From Campylobacteraceae bacterium (GTDB taxonomy: Bacteria > Campylobacterota > Campylobacteria > Campylobacterales > Campylobacteraceae): 34,224 nucleotides of DNA. Made by a program: the position numbers and the translations under genes. Of the stretch, positions 17,134-26,663 are shown one piece after another. The stretch is taken from NCBI GenBank assembly GCA_031284315.1, contig JAITAB010000029.1, positions 1 through 34,224 of the forward strand, in the 5' to 3' direction. Each line of letters starts with the position of its first letter. Position 1 is the first letter of the stretch. Below the pieces are notes generated by a model that saw nothing but the letters and a program-made list of their open reading frames with translations, ran no database searches and had not been told where the DNA came from.

Positions 17134-17270
17134 GGAATCCAAAAAGAGTATTTACAAACAAAAATAATATGAAAAGAATTGACATTATATAATTCTCTTT
17201 TATTTTCTTTCATGCTTTTATATTTTAAAGTTATTAGTTTGGATTCCCGCCTGCGCGGGAATGACGGAAG
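17134..17270 (+). repeat. Duplicated block, copy 1
   Basis: This 137-base block starts at GGAATCCAAAAAGAGTATTT and ends in GGGAATGACGGAAG. It recurs at 17543-17684 with a few substitutions and small indels. The AT-rich middle, including GAAAAGAATTGACATT, is unique sequence rather than palindrome, so the whole block was copied. Confidence 0.85.
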
Positions 17271-17542
17271 GGGACGATGGAATGACATAGTGGGCGCGGG
17301 AATGACGGAGGAGGCAAATTGTTTTATTGTTATGCGTTTTTTTGCCGCTCGGGAATGACGGAATGGAGTGTCATACATTTTTTCTTGTCGTTCGGTCGCG
17401 GGAATGACATAGTGGGGCGTGTGTGTTTCACTTGTCGTTCTATCGCGGGAATGACAAAAAAGAATTTAAGAAAGCGGCGTAATTCCGTCATTCCCGTGCG
17501 AGCAAAAAGTTTTCGCAGAAAACGATATTTGCGAGGAATGCA

Positions 17543-17684
17543 GGAATCCAAAAAGAGTATTTACAAACAAAACAAAAATGGTATGAAAAGAATTGACATT
17601 TTATAACTCTCTCTTATTTTCTTTTATGCTTTTATACTTTAAAGTTATTAGTTTGGATTCCCGCCTGCGCGGGAATGACGGAAG
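17543..17684 (+). repeat. Duplicated block, copy 2
   Basis: This is the partner of 17134-17270. The palindrome variant upstream is also shared: 17021-17090 and 17486-17555 both contain the CGAGCAAAAAGTTTTCGCAG loop. The copied unit is therefore larger than the block itself, but rearranged. Confidence 0.8.
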
Positions 17685-17912
17685 AATGCGAAAATGACAT
17701 AGTGGGGCGCGGGAATGACGAAAGGGTGTGGTTTTCCGCTTTCCCTCACGATATGCATTTCTTGCGAAAACTTGTCGTTTAGTCGCGGGAATGACGAAAT
17801 GGGGCGCGGGAATGACGAAAAAGGGTATGACAACGGGGGTTTACCTGCATGACAACTTGCGATGGATTTTAACTAAAAAAGCTTTTCAATCAAAAAATTA
17901 CCGCAGGATTTA

Positions 17913-17968
17913 TTCACTTTAAATAAATATCGTAATACAATAAAAAAATTAAAAAAATTTAAAGTGAA
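17913..17968 (+). promoter_or_regulatory. Long inverted repeat just upstream of ugd
   Basis: TTCACTTTAAAT (17913-17924) and ATTTAAAGTGAA (17957-17968) are perfect 12-base inverted arms separated by 32 very AT-rich bases. The right arm ends three bases before the ugd ATG and covers the only purine-rich ribosome-binding candidate (AAAGTGAA). It could be an operator pair or a leader hairpin that limits translation. Confidence 0.45.
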
Positions 17969-17971
17969 ACT

Positions 17972-19144
17972 ATGGCAAAGATTGCAATCGCAGGCACGGG
18001 ATATGTAGGTCTTTCTAACGCCGTTTTATTGGCTCAGTACAATGAAGTTACGGCATTTGATATTGACGAGAACAAAGTCAGGCTTTTAAACAACAAACGC
18101 TCGCATATAGACGATGTCGAGATAAATGAGTATTTGGCGGACAAGCCGCTAAACCTAAAAGCGACAATTGACAAAAATGAGGCTTTTAAAGATGCTGACT
18201 TTGTTATCGTTTCAACGCCTACCGATTACGACCCGCAGAGCAATTTTTTTGACACAAGCTCCGTAGAATCCGTCATAAAAGATGTTACCGCTATAAATCC
18301 CGCCGCTGTTATTATCATCAAATCCACCGTTCCCGTAGGCTTTACGGAAAAATTAAAAAAAGCGTTCGGATACCAAAATATTATATTTTCGCCCGAATTT
18401 TTACGCGAAGGCAAAGCCTTGCATGATAATCTTTACCCAAACAGGATAGTTATAGGCGAGCGTTCAAAAAGAGCGCAGGATTTCGCGGATTTGCTGGTAC
18501 AAGGAGCCGTGAAAAAAGACGCCGCCGTACTGCTTACCGACAATACCGAAGCCGAAGCCATAAAGCTTTTTTCCAATACATATTTGGCGATGAGAGTGGC
18601 GTTTTTCAACGAACTTGATACTTACGCATCCACGCATGGGCTTGATACGAAGCAGATAATAGAAGGCGTGAGTTTGGATCCGAGAGTGGGAAATTACTAC
18701 AACAACCCCTCTTTTGGTTACGGCGGATACTGTCTGCCCAAAGACACAAAACAGCTTTTGGCTAATTACAAAGATGTTCCGCAAAACCTCATCTCCGCGA
18801 TAGTAGAGTCAAACCGCACGCGCAAGGATTTCATAGCTGAGGAGATATTGAAGCTAAATCCCAAAACAGTCGGCGTTTACAGACTTATCATGAAAGCCGG
18901 CTCCGATAATTTCCGCACCTCTTCCATTCAGGGCATCATGAAGCGCATCAAAGCAAAAGGCGTTGAGGTAGTGGTATATGAGCCTGTCTTGAATGAGAGT
19001 GAATTTTACCGCTCAAAAGTCGTAAACAATTTGGACAAATTTAAGCAAATCAGCGACATCATCATAGCAAACCGCATCACCAAAGATATAGAAGATATAT
19101 GCGAAAAGGTATATACGCGCGATTTGTTCGGAAAAGATGCGTGA
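17972..19144 (+). CDS. ugd: UDP-glucose 6-dehydrogenase
   Basis: Ugd oxidises UDP-glucose twice to UDP-glucuronate, a precursor for capsule, O-antigen and other surface sugars. The 390-aa product has the NAD-binding [13 protein letters not shown] at the start, [22 protein letters not shown], and the catalytic Cys254 in [14 protein letters not shown]. This short version, about 390 aa with [19 protein letters not shown], is the form common in Gram-negative polysaccharide loci. The glycosyltransferase gene overlaps its stop by 4 bases (GTGA), so the two are coupled. An inverted repeat covers its leader. Confidence 0.95.
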   Translation: MAKIAIAGTGYVGLSNAVLLAQYNEVTAFDIDENKVRLLNNKRSHIDDVEINEYLADKPLNLKATIDKNEAFKDADFVIVSTPTDYDPQSNFFDTSSVESVIKDVTAINPAAVIIIKSTVPVGFTEKLKKAFGYQNIIFSPEFLREGKALHDNLYPNRIVIGERSKRAQDFADLLVQGAVKKDAAVLLTDNTEAEAIKLFSNTYLAMRVAFFNELDTYASTHGLDTKQIIEGVSLDPRVGNYYNNPSFGYGGYCLPKDTKQLLANYKDVPQNLISAIVESNRTRKDFIAEEILKLNPKTVGVYRLIMKAGSDNFRTSSIQGIMKRIKAKGVEVVVYEPVLNESEFYRSKVVNNLDKFKQISDIIIANRITKDIEDICEKVYTRDLFGKDA

Positions 19145-20502
19145 ATAAAATCTTTAACAGGCTTAAATTTAAATGGTATTTTCATAAAGCTTTATACGCT
19201 AAAGCTTTGGCATGTCTTGACAAGTATCCATGTAGCGGCGATGAGCTTTGGGCATGTTATTCGCTCGGCATGTATGATACCGCCGCAAAAAGCTCATGGG
19301 ACGGGCGCTGTTTAAAGGGCGGATTTGCTTTTTGCATATCGCTGGCGGCTGTAGGGAGATTTGAAGAGGCGGAAAATACGGCGGTTTTGCTTGAAAAATT
19401 GCGCGGTTTTGACAAATACAGAGATAAATTCTCATGCGCCTTAGCCTTATATATGCCCTCATTTGCACTGCAAATAACAAACAACCCCCGACTTTCCGCC
19501 GCGATATTGGCGCGGATAGACAAGCGAAAAGCAGCGCAGATGCTTGAAAATTTGCGCATGGAAGGCGAATCGCATCTTTTAAAAAGCAACATTCTTGCCT
19601 CAACGCCGAAAGAACAGTTACGCGCGCTAAACAGCTTTTTAGCCTCGTACGGTTTGGGCGGATTATCTCTCATGGACGATAAAAAAAGCGTAAGCGTTAC
19701 GAATATAACATGCGCTGCTTTGCCATGTATTGAAAATACGCCGTTAGTTTCTATTTTGGTAACGGTTTACAACACTTCGCCTTATCTCAAATCTTCCCTC
19801 GCAAGCCTCTTGTCGCAGACTTACAAAAATTTGGAGATAATCGCAATAGACGATAACTCAACAGACGACAGCATGGAAAAACTCAAAGAGATTGCATCCC
19901 TTGATAAACGCGTGAAAGTTTTGAAAAATAAAATAAATTCAGGCACTTTTGCCTCAAAAGCTTTGGCTTTGAAATATGCAAAAGGAGAGTTTATCGTCTG
20001 TCATGACTCTGATGATTTTGCGCACCCCGAATGGATACAAAGGCAGATAAAGCCGCTGCTTGAAAACAAAAAATTTGCCGCTTCCGTATCGCAGTGGATT
20101 AGAGTGGACGACAACGGCGGATTTAAGGCGCGAAGCGTAATCCCGCAGTCAAGATTGAACAGCGCTTCGCTTATGTTTAGAAAAGCGGTTTTGGAGCGGG
20201 TTGGTTTATGGGATATCGTGCGCACGGGTGCGGACAGCGAGTTTTACGCGAGATTTAGGCTTGTGTTCGGCAAAAAGGCGGTAAAATATATAAAGCTGCC
20301 TTTGACTATCGGGGCGTATCGTGAAAATTCACTTACGAATTCGTTTTCGTACGGATACGACAAAAACGGCATTTCGCCCGTGAGATTACAATATTGGGAA
20401 GCTTGGAGCAAGTGGCACATAGAGCGCCTGAAAAGAGGCGAAAAACCGATAATGCCCGCGGACAAACGCCCATTTCCCATACCAAAAGAGATAGCCGTTT
20501 AG
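19141..20502 (+). CDS. Family 2 glycosyltransferase with a helical N-terminal extension
   Basis: The 453-aa product begins at GTG 19141, overlapping the ugd stop. Residues 1 to about 200 are a Leu/Ala-rich, probably helical repeat region (for example [18 protein letters not shown]), possibly TPR-like. From about 200 a GT-A fold follows: [28 protein letters not shown], the metal-binding DxD motif in [13 protein letters not shown], and GADSEFYAR with an acidic catalytic region. The acceptor sugar is unknown. Position after ugd suggests it builds a glucuronate-containing or related surface polysaccharide. No membrane helix is visible, so it is likely cytoplasmic. Confidence 0.88.
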   Translation: MNKIFNRLKFKWYFHKALYAKALACLDKYPCSGDELWACYSLGMYDTAAKSSWDGRCLKGGFAFCISLAAVGRFEEAENTAVLLEKLRGFDKYRDKFSCALALYMPSFALQITNNPRLSAAILARIDKRKAAQMLENLRMEGESHLLKSNILASTPKEQLRALNSFLASYGLGGLSLMDDKKSVSVTNITCAALPCIENTPLVSILVTVYNTSPYLKSSLASLLSQTYKNLEIIAIDDNSTDDSMEKLKEIASLDKRVKVLKNKINSGTFASKALALKYAKGEFIVCHDSDDFAHPEWIQRQIKPLLENKKFAASVSQWIRVDDNGGFKARSVIPQSRLNSASLMFRKAVLERVGLWDIVRTGADSEFYARFRLVFGKKAVKYIKLPLTIGAYRENSLTNSFSYGYDKNGISPVRLQYWEAWSKWHIERLKRGEKPIMPADKRPFPIPKEIAV

Positions 20503-20593
20503 CAAAGCTTTTCACAAATAGCGCATCGGGCGTTAAATATTATTTTATAGCTTTTTGGCTAAAATAGTCCACTTTTAAAATCAAAGGTTTTTC

Positions 20594-21859
20594 ATGGCGC
20601 AGACAATAACGGAAAAGATTTTCAGCTCGCATATAGGAAAAAGTGTATATGCGGACGATATTATAGAAAGTAAAATAGACATGATTATAGGCAACGATAT
20701 AACAACGCCTATATCCATTCATGCGTTTGAAGAGAGCAAAGCTCTTAAACTTGCCAATCCCGACGGATTTTCCATCGTCATGGATCACTATATCCCCGCA
20801 AAAGATATAGCAAGCGCAAATCAAGCCAAAATTTCGCGGGAATTTGCCTACAAACACAACCTAAAATACTTTTTTGACGAAAAAGATATGGGCATAGAAC
20901 ATGCGCTTTTGCCCGAAAAAGGACTTATAATCCCGGGTGATGTGATAATAGGAGCGGACTCGCACACATGTACGCACGGAGCTTTAGGAGCTTTTGCTAC
21001 GGGCGTTGGTTCTACCGATTTGGCGTACGCGATGATAACGGGCGAAAACTGGTTTAAAGTCCCAAGAAGCATTAAAATTGAATTTAGCGGCAGACCAAAC
21101 GAGTTTGTTTACGGCAAGGATTTGATTTTGGAGATTATAAGAACGATAGGCGTGGACGGCGCGCTTTACCAAACTCTTGAGTTTACGGGAAATTCGCTTG
21201 AATATCTTAGCATGGACGATAGATTCAGCCTCTGTAATATGGCGATAGAAGCCGGCGCAAAGAGCGGCATAGTCGCGGTTGATAATGCAACAAAAGAGTT
21301 TTTGAAAGATAAAAAAATGCCGAGGGAGCCTGAATTTTTCTATTCGGACAAAGACGCCGCTTATGAACGCGTTTTAAAGATAGACGCTTCAAAGATGGAA
21401 AGCATTGTAGCGTATCCGTTTTTACCGAGTAACGGCAAGGGCATATCCGAAGCCGTGAAAGATGATTTGAATATAGACCAAGTGTTTATAGGAAGCTGTA
21501 CAAACGGCAGATTAAATGACCTGAGAATAGCGGCGAAAATCCTAAAAGGCAAAAAAGTCGCGAAAAAAACAAGAATGATAATAACGCCCGCCACGCAAAA
21601 AATCGCTTTGCAGGCGCAAAAAGAGGGACTTTTGGATATTTTCGTTGAAGCGGGAGCGGTGGTTAGCAATCCTACATGCGGCGCATGTCTTGGCGGATAT
21701 ATGGGGATTTTGGGCAAAAACGAAAGATGCGTCGCCACTACAAATAGAAATTTTATAGGCAGAATGGGAGACAGAACAAGCGAAGTTTATCTTGCAAATT
21801 CAGCAGTCGCCGCAGCAAGCGCGATAGCGGGCAAGATAGCCGACCCGAGAGATATTTGA
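20594..21859 (+). CDS. leuC: 3-isopropylmalate dehydratase large subunit
   Basis: LeuC, with LeuD, isomerises 2-isopropylmalate to 3-isopropylmalate in leucine synthesis. The 421-aa product is the shorter, archaeal-like LeuC type. Its [4Fe-4S] ligands are Cys302 in FIGSCTNGRLNDL and Cys362/Cys365 in NPTCGACLGG. VMDHYIPAKD and GADSHTCTHGALGAFATGVG are also diagnostic. A homoaconitase role is the only realistic alternative. leuD is not in the window. It has its own 90-base upstream gap, which contains TTTGGCTAAAATA, a string also found upstream of the lipoprotein pair at about 91-101. Confidence 0.93.
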   Translation: MAQTITEKIFSSHIGKSVYADDIIESKIDMIIGNDITTPISIHAFEESKALKLANPDGFSIVMDHYIPAKDIASANQAKISREFAYKHNLKYFFDEKDMGIEHALLPEKGLIIPGDVIIGADSHTCTHGALGAFATGVGSTDLAYAMITGENWFKVPRSIKIEFSGRPNEFVYGKDLILEIIRTIGVDGALYQTLEFTGNSLEYLSMDDRFSLCNMAIEAGAKSGIVAVDNATKEFLKDKKMPREPEFFYSDKDAAYERVLKIDASKMESIVAYPFLPSNGKGISEAVKDDLNIDQVFIGSCTNGRLNDLRIAAKILKGKKVAKKTRMIITPATQKIALQAQKEGLLDIFVEAGAVVSNPTCGACLGGYMGILGKNERCVATTNRNFIGRMGDRTSEVYLANSAVAAASAIAGKIADPRDI

Positions 21860-22224
21860 TTTACTAATTGCGCGTATCTTTTTTTATAGTTTATGCTTTT
21901 TTGCGAAATTGACAAGCTTGCGCATGTTTGCCATTACAGACTTTTTACAGATATTTTAACGCCGCCGAAGCGTCTTTTTTGACTCTCTCAATTTCGTTGC
22001 AATATGCAAAACCAAGCTCGTAACAGCTTTGCATATTGCCGTTGCCGTACTCTTTTCCTTTTGTATTTTCAAAGCCGAAATAGAACAGATTAAGGCATAC
22101 GATACAAATAACCGCAATAAAACTTGCCGCTCAAAATATCTTTCTTGCCCTGCTCATGTGCACTTCTTTTTAGAAAATTACATATTATACGAACATAGTT
22201 TAAAAAAAGTATTAATAAATATGC
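21860..22224. other. Gap between leuC and the secretion operon
   Basis: No intact gene. The minus strand carries a Sel1-repeat fragment (listed separately). The rest is AT-rich with no clear terminator for either convergent neighbour. Confidence 0.6.
21945..22130 (-). pseudogene. Sel1-repeat protein fragment
   Basis: A minus-strand frame of about 61 codons ends at a TAA at 21947-21945 and reads a hydrophobic segment, then FENTKGKEYGNGN, then SCYELGFAYCNEIERVKKD and ASAALKYL. The C-x-x-LG-x-x-Y..G/V-KKD..A-x-KY pattern is that of a Sel1 (TPR-like) repeat. There is no good start codon. A neighbouring frame offers a better signal peptide (LFVSYALICSISALK), so a frameshift probably separates the two. 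It is best read as a decayed copy of a secreted Sel1 protein. Confidence 0.5.
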
Positions 22225-22770
22225 TCATGGTTTAACGCTTTGATTGCCTTTTGAATTGTTAGCGGCTAAAGCTTGCGGCAGGGATATCTGAAACAGCGTC
22301 AATTTATCCTCCGACTGATAAGAGACGATATACGAATTTCTATTCTCGTGAATGCGAAAAAGCGTTACATTGTCTAAAAGTCTGTCCGATTTGACGCGCT
22401 GCACGCTCTCATAGGTAAGCGGGATATTTTCTATCTGGCGCGACTCTATCCTAAAAAGCGAATTATCCTTCACAAAGTAAGCCACCTGAGGGTTTATCAT
22501 CGCATGAATGGAGTTTTTGGTATTTAAGCGGAAAATGTCAAAATCCCCGCCGTTTGTTATATTTGAGGCGGCGTAAAGGTCGGTTTTTGAAAAAATATCG
22601 TTATAAAAAAGCCTTATAATCTTCTGCTCTTTTGTATCCCTGTCATATCGCTTGGAGTTAATCTCATTGCTCTTTTGCATGGTATCTATGGCTTGGTACA
22701 TGTAAACGGCGATAATGGAAAATATGGCTATGGAGATAACTACTTCTATGAGCGTAAAAGCTCTCTTCAC
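22225..22770 (-). CDS. gspJ: Minor pseudopilin, GspJ-like
   Basis: The 181-aa product has a type III prepilin signal: MKRA, then FTLIEVVISIAIFSIIAVYM, with Glu5 of the mature form present and Ala at -1. A beta-rich C-terminal domain follows, with FDIFRLNTKNS and YFVKDNSLFRIESR. GspJ caps the pseudopilus with GspI and GspK. The J assignment rests on length and on its place directly after the I-like gene. It is the last gene of the secretion operon and overlaps gspI by ATGA. Confidence 0.75.
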   Translation of the reverse strand: MKRAFTLIEVVISIAIFSIIAVYMYQAIDTMQKSNEINSKRYDRDTKEQKIIRLFYNDIFSKTDLYAASNITNGGDFDIFRLNTKNSIHAMINPQVAYFVKDNSLFRIESRQIENIPLTYESVQRVKSDRLLDNVTLFRIHENRNSYIVSYQSEDKLTLFQISLPQALAANNSKGNQSVKP

Positions 22771-23195
22771 ATCTCAGCCTTTATCTCGTATCCAAGCGTA
22801 TTTGCGCCATTCATGGAAGCGTTTATTTTATTGATGATAAGAACCGCCTGCGGAATTTCGTCTATCGTCCGCTCTATCTCTTTGCTGTCCGCCAGATTCA
22901 TATTAAACGCCTCTTCGCTTGCACATGTGAGGTTTTGCTCTTTCAGCGCGGTTATAAGTTTATCGTCTTTTATCACAAATCGCGATTTTATGGCGTCATA
23001 AAGATTTGTATCCGTATCTTCGCTGCATAGATTATTTAAAATAGCTACGGAGAAAAGCATATTCGCCTGATTTTTGGTTTTCGCGTATTGTATGATTTTG
23101 GAACTGTTAGAACTTACGCTCAAAAGCCCAAGACCTGCGGTAAATACTATAACCACCGCTATCAAAACTTCCACAAGCGTAAACGCCTTAATCAT
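22767..23195 (-). CDS. gspI: Minor pseudopilin, GspI-like
   Basis: The 142-aa product starts MIKA, then FTLVEVLIAVVIVFTAGLGL, a prepilin N-terminus with Glu5 and Ala at -1. The remainder is a short globular domain with two cysteines (Cys58 and Cys91) that could form a disulfide in the periplasm. Its size and its position between gspE and gspJ fit GspI. The start overlaps the end of gspE by 8 bases. Confidence 0.72.
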   Translation of the reverse strand: MIKAFTLVEVLIAVVIVFTAGLGLLSVSSNSSKIIQYAKTKNQANMLFSVAILNNLCSEDTDTNLYDAIKSRFVIKDDKLITALKEQNLTCASEEAFNMNLADSKEIERTIDEIPQAVLIINKINASMNGANTLGYEIKAEM

Positions 23196-24708
23196 CTTTG
23201 ATTCCTATCCTTATCGCCTCGTCAAGCGATATTTTACCCTCGTATAAAAGCGATTTAAGTCTGTGCGAAAGAAATACCATACCGTTTTTTTTCACAAAAG
23301 AGCGGATTTGATAATCATTTGTCGTGGTTTTCAGTATTGTTTTTATATCGTCGTTCATGATTAACAGCTCTCCTACTGCCTGTCTTCCTATATATCCGGT
23401 ATAGCCGCATTTTTTGCAGCCGTTAGCTTTATAAATGACGGTATCTTTTTTCAGCGAAAACTGATTTGCGTAATCTTCGGCTATCTTGTCTTCGCTTTTG
23501 CAGTGCGGGCAAAGCAGCCGCGCCAATCTTTGAGCCAGCACGGCAAGCAGCGTGGAAGATATCAAAAACGGTTCTATCTTCATATCCACAAGCCTTGTAA
23601 TAGCTGCTGTGGCATTGTTTGTGTGCAGCGTTGATAATACTAAATGTCCCGTAAGCGCCGCCTGCGTAGCTATGGACGCGGTTTCATTGTCGCGTATTTC
23701 GCCCACCATGACTATATCAGGATCTTGTCTCAATATGGAGCGGAGTCCCGCCGCAAAGGTAAGTCCGACTTTATTGTTTACCTGAATTTGATTTATATTG
23801 TTTGTTTTATATTCAACGGGGTCTTCTATCGTAATGATATTTTTTTCAGGCGAAGCAAGTTTTTGCAAAAATGAGTGCAGAGTGGTTGATTTGCCGCTGC
23901 CTGTGGGTCCCGTTACCAAGATAATGCCATGCGAATGCTGCAAAACGCCCCTTAGCTCATGTATCAAATCATCAGTAAATCCGAGTTCCAAAAGCGAAGG
24001 TATCTGCGCAGAATCCATCAAAATACGCATAACAACCCTCTCGCCGTAATATACCGGCAGTATGGAGACGCGGATATCAAGCGTGCGTCCAGCTATCTTT
24101 ATCTGCGTTCTGCCGTCCTGCGGAATGCGTTTTTCTGAAATGTCAAGATTTGATATGACTTTGATACGGCTGATGACGAGATTCAGGATATTTTTTTCAA
24201 GCTCTATATGTTTTGTCAAGACGCCGTCTATACGAAAGCGTATTTCGCCCTTAAACTCATGCATCTCTATGTGAATATCGCTTGAGCGTTTTTTGATAGC
24301 CTGATAAAAAAGCGAATTGACAAATTTGATAATCGGCGCGGACTCTTCGGAAGTCAAAATGTCGCCCGAATTTCTCAAAAACTCCGTCAAATTCATATTT
24401 TCATCAACGCCCGCTTCTTCTTCGGCGTTTTTATCTATGGAGCCAAGTTCCTTATCCGTCCTAAGCTCCAAAAATTTATTCAAAAGTTTTTCGTACGACT
24501 CTTCGTCCAAAAATACAATTTTATATTCCGTCTTTTGTTTGGAAAGATACTCAAAAGCTATATCCATACGCTCTTCGGTGATACATGCGCATATAGTATC
24601 GTCCATTTTTGAAAAAAGTACATAATTTTTCAAAGCTATATTAATATCTTGGGATTCAACCTCAAAAGGTTCAAGATTTATGTCATGTATGTATTCTATG
24701 CCGCTCAT
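23188..24708 (-). CDS. gspE: Type II secretion ATPase GspE
   Basis: GspE is the cytoplasmic hexameric ATPase that powers pseudopilus assembly. The 506-aa product has an N-terminal domain (about 1-110) that docks on GspL in other systems, then the catalytic core: Walker A GPTGSGKS (267-274), Asp box ITIEDPVEY, Walker B-type DPDIVMVGEIRD with Glu337, and His box TGHLVLSTLHTNNA. The zinc-binding tetracysteine is present (Cys400, 403, 431, 434 in CPHC and CKKC), a mark of GspE rather than PilT. The acidic linker around 85-105 is longer than usual. It follows gspD by 8 bases. Confidence 0.96.
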   Translation of the reverse strand: MSGIEYIHDINLEPFEVESQDINIALKNYVLFSKMDDTICACITEERMDIAFEYLSKQKTEYKIVFLDEESYEKLLNKFLELRTDKELGSIDKNAEEEAGVDENMNLTEFLRNSGDILTSEESAPIIKFVNSLFYQAIKKRSSDIHIEMHEFKGEIRFRIDGVLTKHIELEKNILNLVISRIKVISNLDISEKRIPQDGRTQIKIAGRTLDIRVSILPVYYGERVVMRILMDSAQIPSLLELGFTDDLIHELRGVLQHSHGIILVTGPTGSGKSTTLHSFLQKLASPEKNIITIEDPVEYKTNNINQIQVNNKVGLTFAAGLRSILRQDPDIVMVGEIRDNETASIATQAALTGHLVLSTLHTNNATAAITRLVDMKIEPFLISSTLLAVLAQRLARLLCPHCKSEDKIAEDYANQFSLKKDTVIYKANGCKKCGYTGYIGRQAVGELLIMNDDIKTILKTTTNDYQIRSFVKKNGMVFLSHRLKSLLYEGKISLDEAIRIGIKDD

Positions 24709-24716
24709 GAAATATC

Positions 24717-26663
24717 CTATCTATGCAGTAAATTATCCCAATACGCATCGCTTCCTACCACTATATCGCTCTCAGCGGCAAGAGTATTTCCCGTTCTTTT
24801 TTGAAGCTCGTCTTGAAGCTGTTTGCCGAAAAACTCCTGCGCTTGGTCAAGTTCGGCCAATTGCACTTTCAACTGCGAAAGTTCACTGCTCGAATTGACT
24901 ATATAAGGGGTCAAAACTATCACGATATTGACTTGGTCATTGACATCGGTAGAGTGCGTAAATAGATTCCCCAAAATCGGAATATCCCCCAAAAGCGGCA
25001 CTTTATCGCTGCTTTTAGTGTTTTTGTTGCGTATAAGTCCTGCAACTGTGATGCTCTGTCCATGCTGGGCTATGTTTGTCGCGCTTACTTCTCTTTTTGT
25101 CGTAGTCGGCATGCCGCTGCTTCCGCCGCTTCCTTCCAAAACATCTTCTATAACGGCTTCTATCTGGAGCGTAACTTTCCCGTCATTTGCGATTCTTGGT
25201 TTTACCTTCAAAGTCAAGCCTATATCTTCTCTTGTGTATGTATTTCGCGTCAAATCAGTCGTACTGTCGGAGTTTGTCGCGCTTGTGATGATAGACTGCG
25301 TTTGTCCCACATATATTTTGGATTCTACATTATTTACGCACAACAGCGAAGGTTCGGAGACGATATTTGCAGCGCCGTTTGTTCTTAGAAAATCTATGGA
25401 CGCGCCCAAAGCCAAACCTGCCTTTATATCTTCAAGGCTGATAACGGAGCTTAATACGGAAGAGAGCGGCAGAGCGCTTCCTCCCATGTTCATAGCAAAT
25501 GTATAGAGTCCGTCCGATGTCGCTTTTCCGCCTTCAAGTCCGTATTTTATGCCTATTCTTTGCGATGCGCTTTCGCTGATTTCAACTATTTTTGCCCTTA
25601 CGTAAACCTGTTTTTGCTCTTTGTCAAGTTCGCTGATGATATCCTTTATTACTTCATAATCTTTCTGCGTTGCCAAAACCACTATGGAGTTGCTCGCTTC
25701 GTCCAAAGAGAGTGTGGGTTTGTTTGTATCGGCGGCTCTTACGCTATTTTGTATGATGGTTTGGTTGCCGAATGCACGCGAAGAGGGAGCGGTCGCATTT
25801 AAAACGTTAGAAGAGACAAGTTCGCTGATGATTTTATAGACATTTTTCGCTTCGGCGTTGTTGAGCTGTATCACTCTCGTAACCATTTGAAACGACTCTT
25901 GCCCTTTGTCCAAATTGGCTATGATATCTTTTAACTTTTCTATATTTTCCGATGATCCCACGGCGATAATTCCATTATCAGCTCTGTTTTCGTATAACGA
26001 TATCCTCTCTCTTTCTATCTTTTCATTAAAGACGCTTTTTGTAATTGACTGCAAAATGGGGAAAATCTGCCCTATATCGGCATTGTACATTTTGATAAAC
26101 GCCACATCGGAAGCTACATTCTGCTCCATGAGCGCTATAACCTTTCGTATGGTGTCTATATTTTTCGGGAAATCCGTTATTACAAGCATGTTATTTTCGC
26201 GGGAGGGTATAAATTTGGCGGAGATAGAAGCAAGATGCCTTATTTTATTGATAACCTCATCAACATTCAAGCCTTTTATCCTTATCGCCTGCGTAACCAT
26301 TTGCGTATAACCCTGAGACCTGCCGACTACGGGCAGATTGTACTGCGCGACCATATTGCTTCTTACTATCTCCATGTATGGACCATGATCTACCAAAGTA
26401 AAGCCCTTTTGCGCAAGCGCGGATTGCAGTATGGATAAGACTTCCTGCTTGGTTACGGGCTTTGTGGAGATAAATTCTACCTTGCCCGGTATCGCCTCAT
26501 GAAAGAGTATATCTTTATTTAAAACATTTGAGACAAGCCTCGCAAAATCCGTAATTTCCAAATCTCTGAAATTTATATCAACTGTTGCGTTAGCATCCTC
26601 AATGCTTTGAGCATGCAAAGAGAATGCCAAAAGCATACATGCGGCTATTTTAATAAATCTCAT
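24717..26663 (-). CDS. gspD: Type II secretion secretin GspD
   Basis: GspD forms the outer-membrane channel. With ATG at 26663 (AGAAGGAG 7 bases before it) the product is 648 aa with signal peptide MRFIKIAACMLLAFSLHAQS. Domains in order: N0 (about 25-100), three N-type ring domains holding VDEVINKIRHLAS, MYNADIGQIFPILQ and LNNAEAKNVYKII, and the secretin barrel from about 355, with VVLATQKDYEVIKDII, ITVAGLIRNK and the signature VIVLTPYIV. There is a polar C-terminal tail but no obvious lipid anchor and no pilotin gene nearby. A longer frame with seven extra codons overlaps gspC more and lacks a signal start. Its start lies inside the 3' end of gspC. Confidence 0.95.
   Translation of the reverse strand: MRFIKIAACMLLAFSLHAQSIEDANATVDINFRDLEITDFARLVSNVLNKDILFHEAIPGKVEFISTKPVTKQEVLSILQSALAQKGFTLVDHGPYMEIVRSNMVAQYNLPVVGRSQGYTQMVTQAIRIKGLNVDEVINKIRHLASISAKFIPSRENNMLVITDFPKNIDTIRKVIALMEQNVASDVAFIKMYNADIGQIFPILQSITKSVFNEKIERERISLYENRADNGIIAVGSSENIEKLKDIIANLDKGQESFQMVTRVIQLNNAEAKNVYKIISELVSSNVLNATAPSSRAFGNQTIIQNSVRAADTNKPTLSLDEASNSIVVLATQKDYEVIKDIISELDKEQKQVYVRAKIVEISESASQRIGIKYGLEGGKATSDGLYTFAMNMGGSALPLSSVLSSVISLEDIKAGLALGASIDFLRTNGAANIVSEPSLLCVNNVESKIYVGQTQSIITSATNSDSTTDLTRNTYTREDIGLTLKVKPRIANDGKVTLQIEAVIEDVLEGSGGSSGMPTTTKREVSATNIAQHGQSITVAGLIRNKNTKSSDKVPLLGDIPILGNLFTHSTDVNDQVNIVIVLTPYIVNSSSELSQLKVQLAELDQAQEFFGKQLQDELQKRTGNTLAAESDIVVGSDAYWDNLLHR

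Larger units (their letters stand above)
16961..17912. repeat. REP-like palindrome cluster 3 with duplicated blocks
   Basis: No gene is supported over about 950 bases. REP-like palindromes recur at about 17021-17087, 17115-17140, 17241-17265, 17486-17549, 17653-17680 and 17735-17800. Short incomplete units ending GCGGGAATGAC are scattered at 17280-17460 and 17690-17820. Several units have a long loop of two types: CGAGCAAAAAGTTTTCGCAG and CACGATATGC..CTTGTCG. Confidence 0.85.

Noticed and set aside
16863-17922. Multiple small frames in the 17-kb region
   Set aside because: They also arise from palindrome units and duplicated blocks. Only the GLUG-type segment ending at 16960 has protein-family character.
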